From Cylindrospermum sp. FACHB-282 (GTDB taxonomy: Bacteria > Cyanobacteriota > Cyanobacteriia > Cyanobacteriales > Nostocaceae), in contig NZ_JACJRJ010000007.1 of assembly GCF_014697195.1 (NCBI RefSeq), positions 98,900-162,899 of the forward strand: a stretch of 64,000 bases of DNA. Reading direction: 5' to 3'. The notes under the pieces are model-generated. The model was not told the origin of the DNA and made no database searches. It was given only the letters and a program-made list of their open reading frames with translations. Within the stretch, counting starts at the first letter, position 1. Each line of letters starts with the position of its first letter. Made by a program: the position numbers and the translations under genes. This document shows positions 1-8,251 of the stretch, one piece after another.

Positions 1-25
1 AAACTCCTCAATTCACCACCATGAT

Positions 26-697
26 ATGGCAACGATGATTTGGATGGAATCCATAACCAAAACCTACCATTTAGGAGAAATTGATGTTCCCATACTCAAG
101 GGAATTCAACTCTCTATTGAAGAGGGTGAATATGTCTCCATTATGGGTGCATCAGGTTCCGGTAAATCAACTCTGATGAATATTTTGGGATGTCTGGATC
201 GTCCCACTACTGGAAACTATATTTTAGAGGGTAGAAACCTGACAACTTTTGACGATGATGAATTAGCCTATATCCGCAACCAAAGGATAGGTTTTGTTTT
301 CCAACAATTTAATCTATTGGCACGGGCGACGGCACTAGAAAACGTGATGTTACCAATGGTTTACGCCAATTTACCCAAGGCAAAACGTCGTCAAAGGGCA
401 TTGGAAGCGTTACAAAAGGTGGGATTAGGCGATCGCATTTCTAACCGCCCTAGTCAACTCTCTGGGGGTCAACAACAACGGGTAGCGATCGCCCGCGCTT
501 TGGTCAATCGACCTGCATTAGTTTTGGCCGATGAACCAACGGGAGCTTTAGACACCGAGACTTCTTACGAGGTGATGAGTTTGCTCACAGAACTGAATCA
601 GCAAGGAATCACCATTGTGATTGTGACTCATGAACCAGATATCGCTGCCCAAACACACAGAATTATCCGAGTCCAGGATGGTTTGATTGTGGGATAA
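26..697 (+). CDS. ABC exporter ATPase, MacB/LolD-type
   Basis: Nucleotide-binding subunit of a MacB/LolD/DevA-type ABC transporter, which powers export with an FtsX-like permease and a membrane-fusion protein. Visible motifs are Walker A (GASGSGKST, about residue 41), a Q-loop (FVFQQFN), the signature [15 protein letters not shown], Walker B ([12 protein letters not shown]) and the switch histidine (VTHEPD). Its 223 residues are normal for the family. The start is uncertain: in-frame ATGs also lie at 35 and 44. It resembles the ATPase at 4467-5231 along its whole length. No permease follows it, so its partners are probably upstream, outside the window. Substrate unknown. Confidence 0.92.
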   Translation: MATMIWMESITKTYHLGEIDVPILKGIQLSIEEGEYVSIMGASGSGKSTLMNILGCLDRPTTGNYILEGRNLTTFDDDELAYIRNQRIGFVFQQFNLLARATALENVMLPMVYANLPKAKRRQRALEALQKVGLGDRISNRPSQLSGGQQQRVAIARALVNRPALVLADEPTGALDTETSYEVMSLLTELNQQGITIVIVTHEPDIAAQTHRIIRVQDGLIVG

Positions 698-1012
698 TTC
701 GATAATATCAACCCTTTGGGGGGGGGTTCATTAAATCTTTACCTTGACCTTTTTTGAATTCAAAATGCAAAATAGAGCCTACGGCACGCTACGCGAACAA
801 AATTAAAAATGAAGAATAAAAACAATTTTGAATTAATTAATTCCGAGTACAGGCTCCCACTGATTCTAAGAATCAGCGGTCTACAATCAGTGGTAGCTCT
901 GAACCCACCACTGATTGTCTTTAATTTTGAATTTTGAATTTTGAATTCCCCGTTCGCCTTTGGCGTCCCGTAGGGAAGGGGTTGACGTTGCCATCTAGTA
1001 GCGAATACATTC
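698..1012. repeat. Intergenic repeats: hairpin and AATTTTG-type heptamers
   Basis: No credible gene. Positions 883-894 and 907-918 form a perfect 12-base inverted repeat (ACAATCAGTGGT / ACCACTGATTGT) around a 12-base loop. A shorter related hairpin (CTGATT / AATCAG) lies just before it near 859-876. At about 921-947 the heptamer ATTTTGA is repeated in tandem. Fragments resembling common Nostoc repeats (CGGCACGCTACGCGAAC near 781) are also present. The hairpins could end the upstream operon, but no clean T-run follows. Confidence 0.6.
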
Positions 1013-1032
1013 ATAAGTGAATACATACTTAT
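1013..1032. promoter_or_regulatory. Candidate TetR operator over the tetR start
   Basis: ATAAGT (1013-1018) and ACTTAT (1027-1032) form a perfect inverted repeat with 8 bases between the arms. It ends 2 bases before the tetR ATG at 1035. The stretch ATAAGTGAATACATAC matches ATAAGTGATTACTTAC at 1662-1677 at 14 of 16 positions. Two similar sites, one before the regulator and one before the exporter genes, suggest autoregulation and control of the exporter. This is inference from symmetry and position. Confidence 0.5.
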
Positions 1033-1034
1033 TT

Positions 1035-1628
1035 ATGGCTCGCACACCTAAAATCACTAATCAGCAAATTTTAGAGGCAGCGCGTGAACTTTTTCTGCAA
1101 CAGGGCTTTGGTGCTTCAACTATAGAAATTGCACAGCGAGCGGGAATTTCTGAGGCGTCAATTTTCAAGCGCTTCTCAACGAAGGAAGAACTGTTTTACA
1201 TGTCTATGGGAATTCCCGAAAAGCCCCTCTGGATGCAAGAGCTTGAGTCTTTGTCTGGCAAAGGTGATCTCAAAGAAAACCTGATACAGGTGTGCCTTCA
1301 GATTCTGGAATTCCATCGCGAGATCATGCCACGATTGATGATGTTGAGATCCCGCGGGAAGCCGCTCCCAGAAAAGGGGAATAGACTAGCGTCAAAGTCT
1401 ATTCGCGATGTCAAGGTATTGACTGCTTTTCTAGAGCGGGAGATAGAACAAGGAAGGCTTCGTCTTGGAGATCCCAATACAGTGGCGCTGATTTTGCTAG
1501 GATCGCTGATGAACTATGTTTTTTTAGAGCAGATAAATCCCGAAGAAGGTATAACCACAGATGCACCAATCTTTGTTCAAGGTCTTGTGGAGATTCTCTG
1601 GCAGGGAATTGCACCCACCCAAGATTAA
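1035..1628 (+). CDS. TetR/AcrR family transcriptional regulator
   Basis: Ligand-responsive repressor, probably controlling the exporter genes that follow. The N-terminal helix-turn-helix is clear: QILEAARELFLQQGFGASTI then IAQRAGISEASIFKRFSTKEELF (residues about 10-55). A variable all-helical ligand-binding domain follows; 197 residues is typical. I chose ATG 1035 over an in-frame GTG at 1017 because the protein then begins MARTPKITN, the usual TetR start, and the GTG lies inside the palindrome at 1013-1032. It is co-directional with the fusion-protein gene 129 bases downstream. The ligand cannot be read from sequence. Confidence 0.9.
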   Translation: MARTPKITNQQILEAARELFLQQGFGASTIEIAQRAGISEASIFKRFSTKEELFYMSMGIPEKPLWMQELESLSGKGDLKENLIQVCLQILEFHREIMPRLMMLRSRGKPLPEKGNRLASKSIRDVKVLTAFLEREIEQGRLRLGDPNTVALILLGSLMNYVFLEQINPEEGITTDAPIFVQGLVEILWQGIAPTQD

Positions 1629-1661
1629 TTGAGCAAAAATAGATATTTTTTTGGACAATTA

Positions 1662-1677
1662 ATAAGTGATTACTTAC
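1662..1677. promoter_or_regulatory. Second candidate TetR operator, upstream of exporter genes
   Basis: TAAGT (1663-1667) and ACTTA (1672-1676) are a perfect inverted repeat around GATT. The site lies between tetR and the membrane-fusion gene and matches the site at 1013-1028 at 14 of 16 bases. It is well placed to control the three-gene exporter operon. Not tested by any search. Confidence 0.5.
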
Positions 1678-1757
1678 ATTTTATTATTTGGCCAGATTTA
1701 ATTCTCTACTTTAGTCATTGATTGCCAACTTATGTTTTATATTCAAGAGCAGATAAT

Positions 1758-3230
1758 ATGACTAGCCAGATAGAAATTCCGTTTATTGGTAAAAAAGTTA
1801 AGTATCCCTCACGCTGGCTGATTGGACTGATGACGGCTGGTATCTTGATTGTGGGCACAACCACCGTCTGGAAAGTTGTGAATCACGGGACAAATAAACA
1901 AGACATTACCCAACTAACTGTGCCAGTTGAAGCCAAAAATATTACCGTGCGGATTGTTGCTAGTGGTAAGGTGCAGCCAGTGCAAAGCGTCAATATCAGC
2001 CCTAAAAGTGCGGGAATTATCGCCGAACTGGATGTTGAACAGGGACAAAAAGTGCTTTCGGGGCAAATTATTGCGCGGATGGATGTTGGTGATATTCAGG
2101 CACAAATCCTTCAGTTCCGCGCTAACTTAGCTCAAGCCCAAGCCCAGTTAGATCAAGCTCGTGCGGGAAATCGTCCCCAAGAAATTGCCCAAGGCAAAGC
2201 CCGTTTGGCACAAGCAGAGGCGCAGCTAGCCACCGCACGAGCGGGGAATCGTTACCAAGAGATTGACCAAGCTCAAGCCCAGGTGAATTCAGCGAAAGCA
2301 CAGGTAAATTTGACCCAAGCGCGGGTAAAACGATATCGGGAATTAACCCAGCAAGGCGCAACTTCTCAAGATCAGCTCGAGCAATATATCAGTGAAGACC
2401 AAAGAGCTAAAGCTAGTTTAGAAGAAGCACAAAAACGACTTTCGCTTTTACGGAGTGGGACGCGAAATGAGGAAATTGCCGCAAGAGCAGCAGCTGTGAG
2501 CGAAGCACGGGCCGCCTTATTGTTGTTAGAAAATGGCAGCCGTCCAGAGGAAATTGCCCAGCGCCTAGCAGCAGTGAGGTCGGCTCAAGCTCAACTGCAA
2601 GCTGTACAAGTAAAGCTTGAAGATACAATTATCCGTGCTCCCTTTTCTGGGATTGTGACGCAGAAATATGCCAACATCGGTGCATTTGTGACGCCAACAA
2701 CTTCTGCTTCTACAAGTGCGTCGGCAACTTCTAGTTCTATTGTTGCTGTGGCCAGGGGTTTAGAAGTGCTGGCTCAAGTCCCGGAAGCTGATATTGGCAG
2801 AATTAAGCAGGGACAGGTGGTGGAAATTGTCGCCGATGCCTATCCGGATCAAGTGTTTAAGGGTCGAGTGCAGCTGATTGCTCCTGAAGCAGTAATTGAA
2901 CAAGGTGTAACGTCTTTTCAGGTGCGGGTGGCTCTGGATAGTGGTGCAGATAAACTGCGTTCTGGCTTAAATGTTGATCTAACTTTTTTAGGCGATCGCA
3001 TCAGTGATGCTTTGTTAGTGCCAACTGTAGCCATTATTACTGAACGGGGAGAAGCTGGCATATTGGTAGCGGATGCCAAGAATCAAGCTCAGTTTCGTCA
3101 AATTACTGTAGGGGCACAAATCGAAGACCAAACTCAGATTTTGTCGGGATTAAAAACGGGCGATCGCATTTTTGTCAACCCACCTGAAGATTACAAACTC
3201 AAAAAGGCGAAGGAAAAGAAAGATCAATGA
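1758..3230 (+). CDS. Membrane-fusion (periplasmic adaptor) protein, HlyD/MacA family
   Basis: Adaptor linking an inner-membrane ABC exporter to an outer-membrane channel. Residues about 17-40 form one transmembrane anchor. A lipoyl half-motif follows (SVNISPKSAGIIAELDVEQG). Next comes a long coiled-coil hairpin of four related units with the pattern GxRxxEIAxxxAxxxxAxAxL, then the second lipoyl half (IIRAPFSGIVTQKY) and beta-barrel and membrane-proximal domains. The charged tail is lysine-rich. I chose ATG 1758 over an upstream in-frame TTG at 1722. Its last four bases, ATGA, overlap the permease start, so the two genes are translationally coupled. DevB-like and MacA-like roles are both possible. 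Confidence 0.9.
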   Translation: MTSQIEIPFIGKKVKYPSRWLIGLMTAGILIVGTTTVWKVVNHGTNKQDITQLTVPVEAKNITVRIVASGKVQPVQSVNISPKSAGIIAELDVEQGQKVLSGQIIARMDVGDIQAQILQFRANLAQAQAQLDQARAGNRPQEIAQGKARLAQAEAQLATARAGNRYQEIDQAQAQVNSAKAQVNLTQARVKRYRELTQQGATSQDQLEQYISEDQRAKASLEEAQKRLSLLRSGTRNEEIAARAAAVSEARAALLLLENGSRPEEIAQRLAAVRSAQAQLQAVQVKLEDTIIRAPFSGIVTQKYANIGAFVTPTTSASTSASATSSSIVAVARGLEVLAQVPEADIGRIKQGQVVEIVADAYPDQVFKGRVQLIAPEAVIEQGVTSFQVRVALDSGADKLRSGLNVDLTFLGDRISDALLVPTVAIITERGEAGILVADAKNQAQFRQITVGAQIEDQTQILSGLKTGDRIFVNPPEDYKLKKAKEKKDQ

Positions 3231-4444
3231 ACCTCCTAGAAAGCGTCCAAATGGCTGTTAAAACTCTCCTGTCCAATAAGTTGCGTAGTGCCCTGACGAT
3301 GTTGGGTATTGTCATTGGTAATGCTTCAGTAATTGCCATGATTGGCATTGGGGAAGGGGGACAGAAGTTTGTGTCTAAAGAGCTAGAGTCTTTAGGACCA
3401 AACGTCTTGTTTGTGATTCCGGGTAATCGGGAAACCCAGCGCGTTTCTAGAGATGTACCCAAAACTCTGGTTTTAGAAGATGCTGAAGCGATCGCCACTC
3501 AAGTGCCAACAATAGCCGGAGTAGCAGCGGAATTGAACAGCCGACAGGTCGCTACATACGGGAATAAAAACACTGATATCAACATTGTTGGCACAGTTCC
3601 CTCCTTTCTAAAAGTGCGAGACTTTGAAATTGCTACAGGGAGATTTTTCACTGATTTAGATATGAAGCGCAGCAACCAAGTGGCTGTACTCGGTACAAAA
3701 TTAGCAGAAAGACTTTTTGGCAGTAGTAATCCAGTTGGGCAGCAGTTACGAATTAAAAATACCAGCTTTCAAGTGATTGGTGTACTTGCACCCAAAGGCT
3801 CAAACGTAGGTGTTGATTATGATGATGCGGCCCTAATACCCATCTTCACAATGGCTAACCGGATTGTCGGGCGAACTTCTCCCTATGGGTTAGAGTTAAC
3901 TTATATTGTCACCTCTGCGAAGAATGCAGACAGCGTTGATGCAGCAGAATTTCAAATCACTAATTTGTTGCGACAGCGGCACAAACTGACTGGTGAAGAT
4001 GATTTTAACATCCGCACCCAAAAGGATGCTTTGCAAACCGTTGGTCAAATTACAGGGGCATTGACCATTATGCTGACGGCGATCTCAGCTATATCCCTGT
4101 TTGTTGGGGGCATTGGCATCATGAATATTATGCTTGTCTCCGTCACCGAACGCACTCAAGAAATCGGACTGCGAAAGGCGATTGGTGCAACTGAGCAAGA
4201 TATCCTGTTACAGTTCATCATTGAGGCAGTAATTGTTTCCGCAATTGGTGGCTTAGTTGGGACTGCGGTTGGTGCCAGCGGCATCATATTAGTGGCAGTT
4301 TTGACTCCCTTAAAAGCAGGAATTTCTCCTGTGGCGATCGCAGTTGCAGTTGGTGTTTCTGGCGGAATTGGTTTATTTTTTGGTGTTGTTCCCGCCCGTC
4401 GTGCAGCTCAACTTGACCCGATTGTGGCTCTCAGAAGCGCGTAA
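3227..4444 (+). CDS. FtsX/MacB-type ABC exporter permease
   Basis: Inner-membrane permease that transmits ATP-driven motion to the periplasm (MacB/DevC type). One N-terminal transmembrane helix at about residues 20-42 precedes a MacB periplasmic core domain (about 45-260). Three C-terminal helices follow near 275-300, 325-350 and 365-390. The conserved loop MLVSVTERTQEIGLRKAIGA is present. It lacks a fused ATPase, as in DevC. The ATG overlaps the stop of the adaptor gene by four bases, and the ATPase gene follows 22 bases later. Together with the adaptor and ATPase it forms a complete tripartite pump apart from the outer-membrane channel. Confidence 0.92.
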   Translation: MNLLESVQMAVKTLLSNKLRSALTMLGIVIGNASVIAMIGIGEGGQKFVSKELESLGPNVLFVIPGNRETQRVSRDVPKTLVLEDAEAIATQVPTIAGVAAELNSRQVATYGNKNTDINIVGTVPSFLKVRDFEIATGRFFTDLDMKRSNQVAVLGTKLAERLFGSSNPVGQQLRIKNTSFQVIGVLAPKGSNVGVDYDDAALIPIFTMANRIVGRTSPYGLELTYIVTSAKNADSVDAAEFQITNLLRQRHKLTGEDDFNIRTQKDALQTVGQITGALTIMLTAISAISLFVGGIGIMNIMLVSVTERTQEIGLRKAIGATEQDILLQFIIEAVIVSAIGGLVGTAVGASGIILVAVLTPLKAGISPVAIAVAVGVSGGIGLFFGVVPARRAAQLDPIVALRSA

Positions 4445-4466
4445 AAAATTAAAAAATCACATCTCT

Positions 4467-5231
4467 ATGACAAATACTATTAGTATTACTGATTCTAGTA
4501 TTCCTTGCCCAGCCTCCCAATCAACAATCATTCGCCTGGAGAATGTTTTTAAGGTTTATAGCAGTGGGGAAACAGAAGTTCGAGCGCTCAATGATGTCAA
4601 CTTGATGATTGAAAAGGGCGAATATTGTGCAATTATGGGCCCTTCTGGTTCTGGTAAATCTACAGCGATGAATATTATTGGCTGTCTGGATCGCCCCAGT
4701 TCTGGACATTATTATTTAGATAACCTGGATGTAGCACAAATAAATGATAGAGAGTTGGCGCGGATTCGGAATAAAAAGCTAGGGTTTGTGTTCCAACAAT
4801 TCCATTTATTAACGCAACTATCAGCACTAGAAAATGTGATGTTACCGATGGTGTATGGTGGTGTCAAGCCCGATGAAAGACGCGATCGCGCCGCCGATGC
4901 CCTGAAACAAGTAGGTTTATCCAACCGCCTCCACAACAAACCCACTCAATTATCGGGTGGACAACAACAACGAGTTGCGATCGCCCGCGCCATTGTTAAC
5001 CGTCCTGTCGTACTCCTAGCCGATGAACCTACCGGCGCCCTCGATTCGCGCACCACCCAAGAAGTATTGGATATTTTTACCGAACTCAATGCCAGCGGCA
5101 TCACCGTTGTGATGGTGACACACGAATCAGATGTTGCTCGTCAAACCAAGCGCATCGTTTGGTTTCGTGATGGTGAAGTAGTACACTCTCACATCACCCC
5201 ATCTGAGTTAAATCAACTTGTGGTTTCTTAA
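4467..5231 (+). CDS. ABC exporter ATPase paired with the permease
   Basis: ATPase of the tripartite exporter, 254 residues from ATG 4467. The frame is open to 4344, but that part overlaps the permease and reads as a shadow. Walker A is GPSGSGKST, the signature [15 protein letters not shown], Walker [14 protein letters not shown], and the switch histidine is in MVTHESD. About 25 residues precede the ABC domain, rich in Ser and Thr. It is the third gene of the adaptor-permease-ATPase operon and closely resembles the ATPase at 26-697, so this strain appears to carry two related exporters side by side. Confidence 0.93.
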   Translation: MTNTISITDSSIPCPASQSTIIRLENVFKVYSSGETEVRALNDVNLMIEKGEYCAIMGPSGSGKSTAMNIIGCLDRPSSGHYYLDNLDVAQINDRELARIRNKKLGFVFQQFHLLTQLSALENVMLPMVYGGVKPDERRDRAADALKQVGLSNRLHNKPTQLSGGQQQRVAIARAIVNRPVVLLADEPTGALDSRTTQEVLDIFTELNASGITVVMVTHESDVARQTKRIVWFRDGEVVHSHITPSELNQLVVS

Positions 5232-5248
5232 TTCACAATGAAAGAATT

Positions 5249-5779
5249 TTACAAACTTGATGTTTTGCCCGTTTGCGCTTGCGTTTCAATCGGCTTGACA
5301 TCCGTATAACCCATTTCACCAGAAATTGTCCGCAGGATGGAAATTTGCTCTTCAAAATCTAGTTCTTCAAGTCGGGAAAGCAAATCGTTAATTGCCTTAG
5401 TTGACTCATAATTATCTGGCATTCCCACCACCGTGTCTTCCATCTCTTCTGCCCAAACATACCAAATGAACAGCTGGTTGTTTTCTTTTAACGCCCCATA
5501 GGCACGAGAATATTCTGTATCCTTGCGGTTAACGATATCCCGCATAATTTGTAGTTGCTGCTCATCAGATAATTCCAAATAGTCTTCTACTAGCAATGGT
5601 GCTAATTCAGGTTCGGCGGCTCCTGGGGCTGCTGGAGTGACCGAATCTCCCATCTTTTCATAAACAAAATATAGCCAAGCTAATTTGGCATCGGTATCTA
5701 AATTCTTAAAATCTGCTACTACTTGTTGAGTTTCCTGTCCTTGAGCCTGAGCAACACCTTTGTTGTAACTAGCAGTCAT
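5249..5779 (-). CDS. Helical carotenoid protein (OCP N-terminal domain homologue)
   Basis: Stand-alone homologue of the all-helical N-terminal half of the orange carotenoid protein. Such HCPs bind a keto-carotenoid and, depending on clade, quench phycobilisomes or singlet oxygen. Alignable blocks include AWLYFVYEKMG, the TPAAPGAAEP loop, QIMRDIVNRKDTEYSRAY, FIWYVWAEEM and QISILRTISGEMG. Of the OCP pigment and phycobilisome contacts, Tyr44, Trp110 and Arg155 have counterparts at Tyr40, Trp106 and Arg150; OCP Trp41 is Tyr37 here. The C-terminal half is absent. Convergent with the ABC ATPase gene, 17 bases away. A CTDH gene lies 2.5 kb away, which favours the HCP4 clade, but I assign the clade only by inference. 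Confidence 0.85.
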   Translation of the reverse strand: MTASYNKGVAQAQGQETQQVVADFKNLDTDAKLAWLYFVYEKMGDSVTPAAPGAAEPELAPLLVEDYLELSDEQQLQIMRDIVNRKDTEYSRAYGALKENNQLFIWYVWAEEMEDTVVGMPDNYESTKAINDLLSRLEELDFEEQISILRTISGEMGYTDVKPIETQAQTGKTSSL

Positions 5780-5990
5780 AATTTATCTCACAGTAAACAG
5801 TGCAAACTAAGAAATATCAAAGTTTTAGACTCACATTCTACCTCCTATAGAAAGAGTTCGATTAATTGTATGTTGTAACTTCTCTATGGCTTCTAATAGA
5901 TGTAAATATCTCTCTCAAGGTATGCAGGGATTAGTGAATCACTTTGGTAAAATCTCCCCATCAATAGAAAGTTAGTCTAAGGTGTTAATT

Positions 5991-6368
5991 ATGTCTGACG
6001 TAGTGAAGCCCAATATCAATGAAGCTCCCACCCATGATGCACAATTAGCTGCTGAACAAATGGTTAGCGGTAAAGAAAAAACGCCAAAGGTTGATTTTGA
6101 AGCTGATTATACAGCTGCACAGCAATTCAGTGTCAGTGAAATCGACCGCACAGAAGAAGGTGCAGCAGCAGCTGAAGCAGCGACTGCACCTCAATATGAA
6201 ATCATTGAACCAGAAGAGGCAAAAACTGTAGCACAGCCTACTGGTAATCCTGATGATTATGCAGAAATGGCTAAAGAAGTTGGAAGTTCTAGGGATGAGG
6301 CTGTTACTAGTGTCAGTGATGATTTAGTACAAAAAGCTTTGAAAAAAGGTCAAGCAGCTAAGAAGTAA
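5991..6368 (+). CDS. Small acidic, probably disordered protein of unknown function
   Basis: No family recognised. The 125-residue product is rich in Glu, Asp, Ala and Thr, has no signal peptide or membrane segment, and is probably largely disordered. Its last ten residues are basic (KALKKGQAAKK). I chose ATG 5991 because AAGGTG at 5979-5984 is a well-spaced ribosome binding site; an earlier ATG at 5982 overlaps that site. It is divergent from the carotenoid-protein gene, sharing a 211-base intergenic region, and may share its regulation. A role beside the carotenoid proteins is only a guess from position. Confidence 0.72.
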   Translation: MSDVVKPNINEAPTHDAQLAAEQMVSGKEKTPKVDFEADYTAAQQFSVSEIDRTEEGAAAAEAATAPQYEIIEPEEAKTVAQPTGNPDDYAEMAKEVGSSRDEAVTSVSDDLVQKALKKGQAAKK

Positions 6369-6494
6369 CTCGAAAATAAAAATTCAAAATGAAAAGTTAG
6401 GTTCGTAGTGGGCACTTCAGTGCCCAAAAATTACTAAGTATGTCTACGTCCTATCTTTTTTTAATTTTGAAGGCTCAACCAATAGATTAAGCAT

Positions 6495-7130
6495 CTAACA
6501 ACTCTTAATCACATCCAGCAGTTCCCTTGGTTGATGAATTAAAAAATTTGGATTTTGCTTGGTTAATGCTTCTGGAGAATTGAACCCCCAAGTCACTGCA
6601 ATCACCTTAATATTGGCTTTTTTGGAAGCTTCTATATCTCTGGTTTCATCTCCCACATAAATAACTGATTGAGGTTTGAGTTGCCTTTGTCTTAATACAT
6701 TATTGATGATTGTTGTTTTGCCAAAAATTGTTACCCCTGAGTTGATAAATTCAAATAGATAATCTAAATCATTTAACTTGAGAAATTCAGTTACATTGTC
6801 TTGAGAATTAGAAGTAATAATTCCTAGCTGATAACCTTGATTTTTAAGTTCTATTAAGGCTTCTTGAATTCCTGGTATAGGTTTGAATTCGTGGATTTTA
6901 TCTTTTAATTCTGCTTTAACTTTTTTCAGCAGAAAAGGTATCTTAAACAGAGAGATACCTGAATATTTAATAATTTCTCTAGCAGTTAAATTTCTCAGGA
7001 GAGCAAGTTCATTGGGAGTAATTTGTATATAACCAAACTCTCTGGCTAAACGATTAGCAATACTTACAAGAGCATCCACTGTATCCGCAATCGTGCCATC
7101 AAAGTCAAAAATTATCACTTTCTGGGTCAT
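6495..7130 (-). CDS. HAD-superfamily hydrolase, phosphoglycolate phosphatase-like
   Basis: Cytosolic phosphatase of the HAD superfamily, Gph/PGP-like subgroup. All four motifs are present: I FDFDGTIADT (nucleophile Asp, near the N-terminus), II ITSNS, III the lysine in FGKTTI, and IV VGDETRDIEAS. A helical cap domain lies between motifs I and II. ATG 7130 places the product start directly before motif I (MTQKVIIFDFDG) and gives 211 residues. The start lies inside the end of queG, an overlap of 26 bases, so the two are probably co-transcribed and coupled. The physiological substrate is unknown; phosphoglycolate is only the family default. Confidence 0.85.
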   Translation of the reverse strand: MTQKVIIFDFDGTIADTVDALVSIANRLAREFGYIQITPNELALLRNLTAREIIKYSGISLFKIPFLLKKVKAELKDKIHEFKPIPGIQEALIELKNQGYQLGIITSNSQDNVTEFLKLNDLDYLFEFINSGVTIFGKTTIINNVLRQRQLKPQSVIYVGDETRDIEASKKANIKVIAVTWGFNSPEALTKQNPNFLIHQPRELLDVIKSC

Positions 7131-8079
7131 TCTTTCGCCTAGATGCGTCGAGATTAGCGCTAGCATTCCGTCTTAACATTTGTGGTTTAATGCGCCGCAA
7201 CGCTGATGCTGTAAATTTTTTATCCCACTCCTGATCTGATATTTCTGCTAATTCTATCAGCTTGGGGGCTACATTCCCAGGATAAGGCTGAAAATCTGCC
7301 ACATCAGTTACCTGAGCAAACCGCTGATTCCAAGGACAAACATCTTGGCAAATATCGCAACCAGCAACCCAGCCTTGCAAGTGGGGTGCGACTGTCTGGG
7401 GCAATTTATCCGCCCGATTTTCAATCGTATGATAGGCAATGCAGCGATTGGCATCTACCACAAACGGCTCAGTAATTGCACCTGTAGGGCAAGCCTCTAT
7501 ACAACGAGTACAAGTACCACAATGTTCTGTAGACGGGCGATCGCTCTCTAGTTCCACATTTGTCAGCACTTCTCCCAAAAATACCCAAGAGCCATACTCC
7601 CGCGTGATCACATTACCATTCTTGGCAATCCAACCAATTCCGGCCTTTTGCGCCCACACCTTATCCTGCACTGGGCCTGTATCTGCGTAATAACGAGCTT
7701 GAATACCTTCATCAAGTGATTCTAGCCAAGTAGCTAATTGCTTGAGTTTTTTGTGTATAACTTTATGATAATCCCTGCCCCAGCCATAACGGGAAAATTT
7801 AGCGTATTCCTCACCTTCAGGACGTCGATCAGCTGTGTAGTAATTTAGAGCTACACATACTAGCGATCGCGCTTCTGGCATCACTAAGGCAATATCCTGG
7901 CGCTTAGAGCTGGTCATCCACTCCATATCGGCATGATAACCCAGCGCTATCCATGCTTGTAACCGTTGCCTCTCTGTAGCATCTACCCCATCAACAGCAG
8001 CAATGCCAACTTTGTGAAATCCCAACTCTTGGGCTTTTTCTTTGATTACACTGCTGCTTGTTAAGGCATACTGATTCAT
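7105..8079 (-). CDS. queG: Epoxyqueuosine reductase QueG
   Basis: Catalyses the last step of queuosine synthesis, reducing epoxyqueuosine to queuosine in the wobble position of tRNAs; uses cobalamin and two [4Fe-4S] clusters. Ferredoxin-type cysteine motifs are visible: CGTCTRCIEACP and CDICQDVCPWN. Other family landmarks are YYADTGPVQDKVWAQKAGIGW and GSWVFLGE. The length of 324 residues lacks the C-terminal HEAT-like extension of longer homologues. The tail (RRNASANLDASRRKNDPESDNF) is unusual. The final 26 bases overlap the HAD hydrolase gene downstream. Confidence 0.94.
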   Translation of the reverse strand: MNQYALTSSSVIKEKAQELGFHKVGIAAVDGVDATERQRLQAWIALGYHADMEWMTSSKRQDIALVMPEARSLVCVALNYYTADRRPEGEEYAKFSRYGWGRDYHKVIHKKLKQLATWLESLDEGIQARYYADTGPVQDKVWAQKAGIGWIAKNGNVITREYGSWVFLGEVLTNVELESDRPSTEHCGTCTRCIEACPTGAITEPFVVDANRCIAYHTIENRADKLPQTVAPHLQGWVAGCDICQDVCPWNQRFAQVTDVADFQPYPGNVAPKLIELAEISDQEWDKKFTASALRRIKPQMLRRNASANLDASRRKNDPESDNF

Positions 8080-8251
8080 TTTTCTTATTTGAAGTTTGCT
8101 TTCTTTACAGCATTCTCATTATATGCTATGTCGCCAATCCCTTGGGTGTCCGTTTATGGCTTCCATCATTGGGAATATCTCAAAAGCGCCTTTCTTTTTC
8201 CCTGATTTTGTTGTGAAATTGATGTTCAGCTAGGGTTATGTAGGTAAGCCA

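Noticed and set aside
760..1026. 88-codon open frame, minus strand
   Set aside because: It runs through hairpins and tandem AATTTTG repeats, and its start overlaps the tetR start region. The composition is repeat-derived.
4344..4466. N-terminal extension of the ABC ATPase
   Set aside because: This part overlaps the permease gene in another frame. The ATG at 4467 starts just before a normal ATPase N-terminus.
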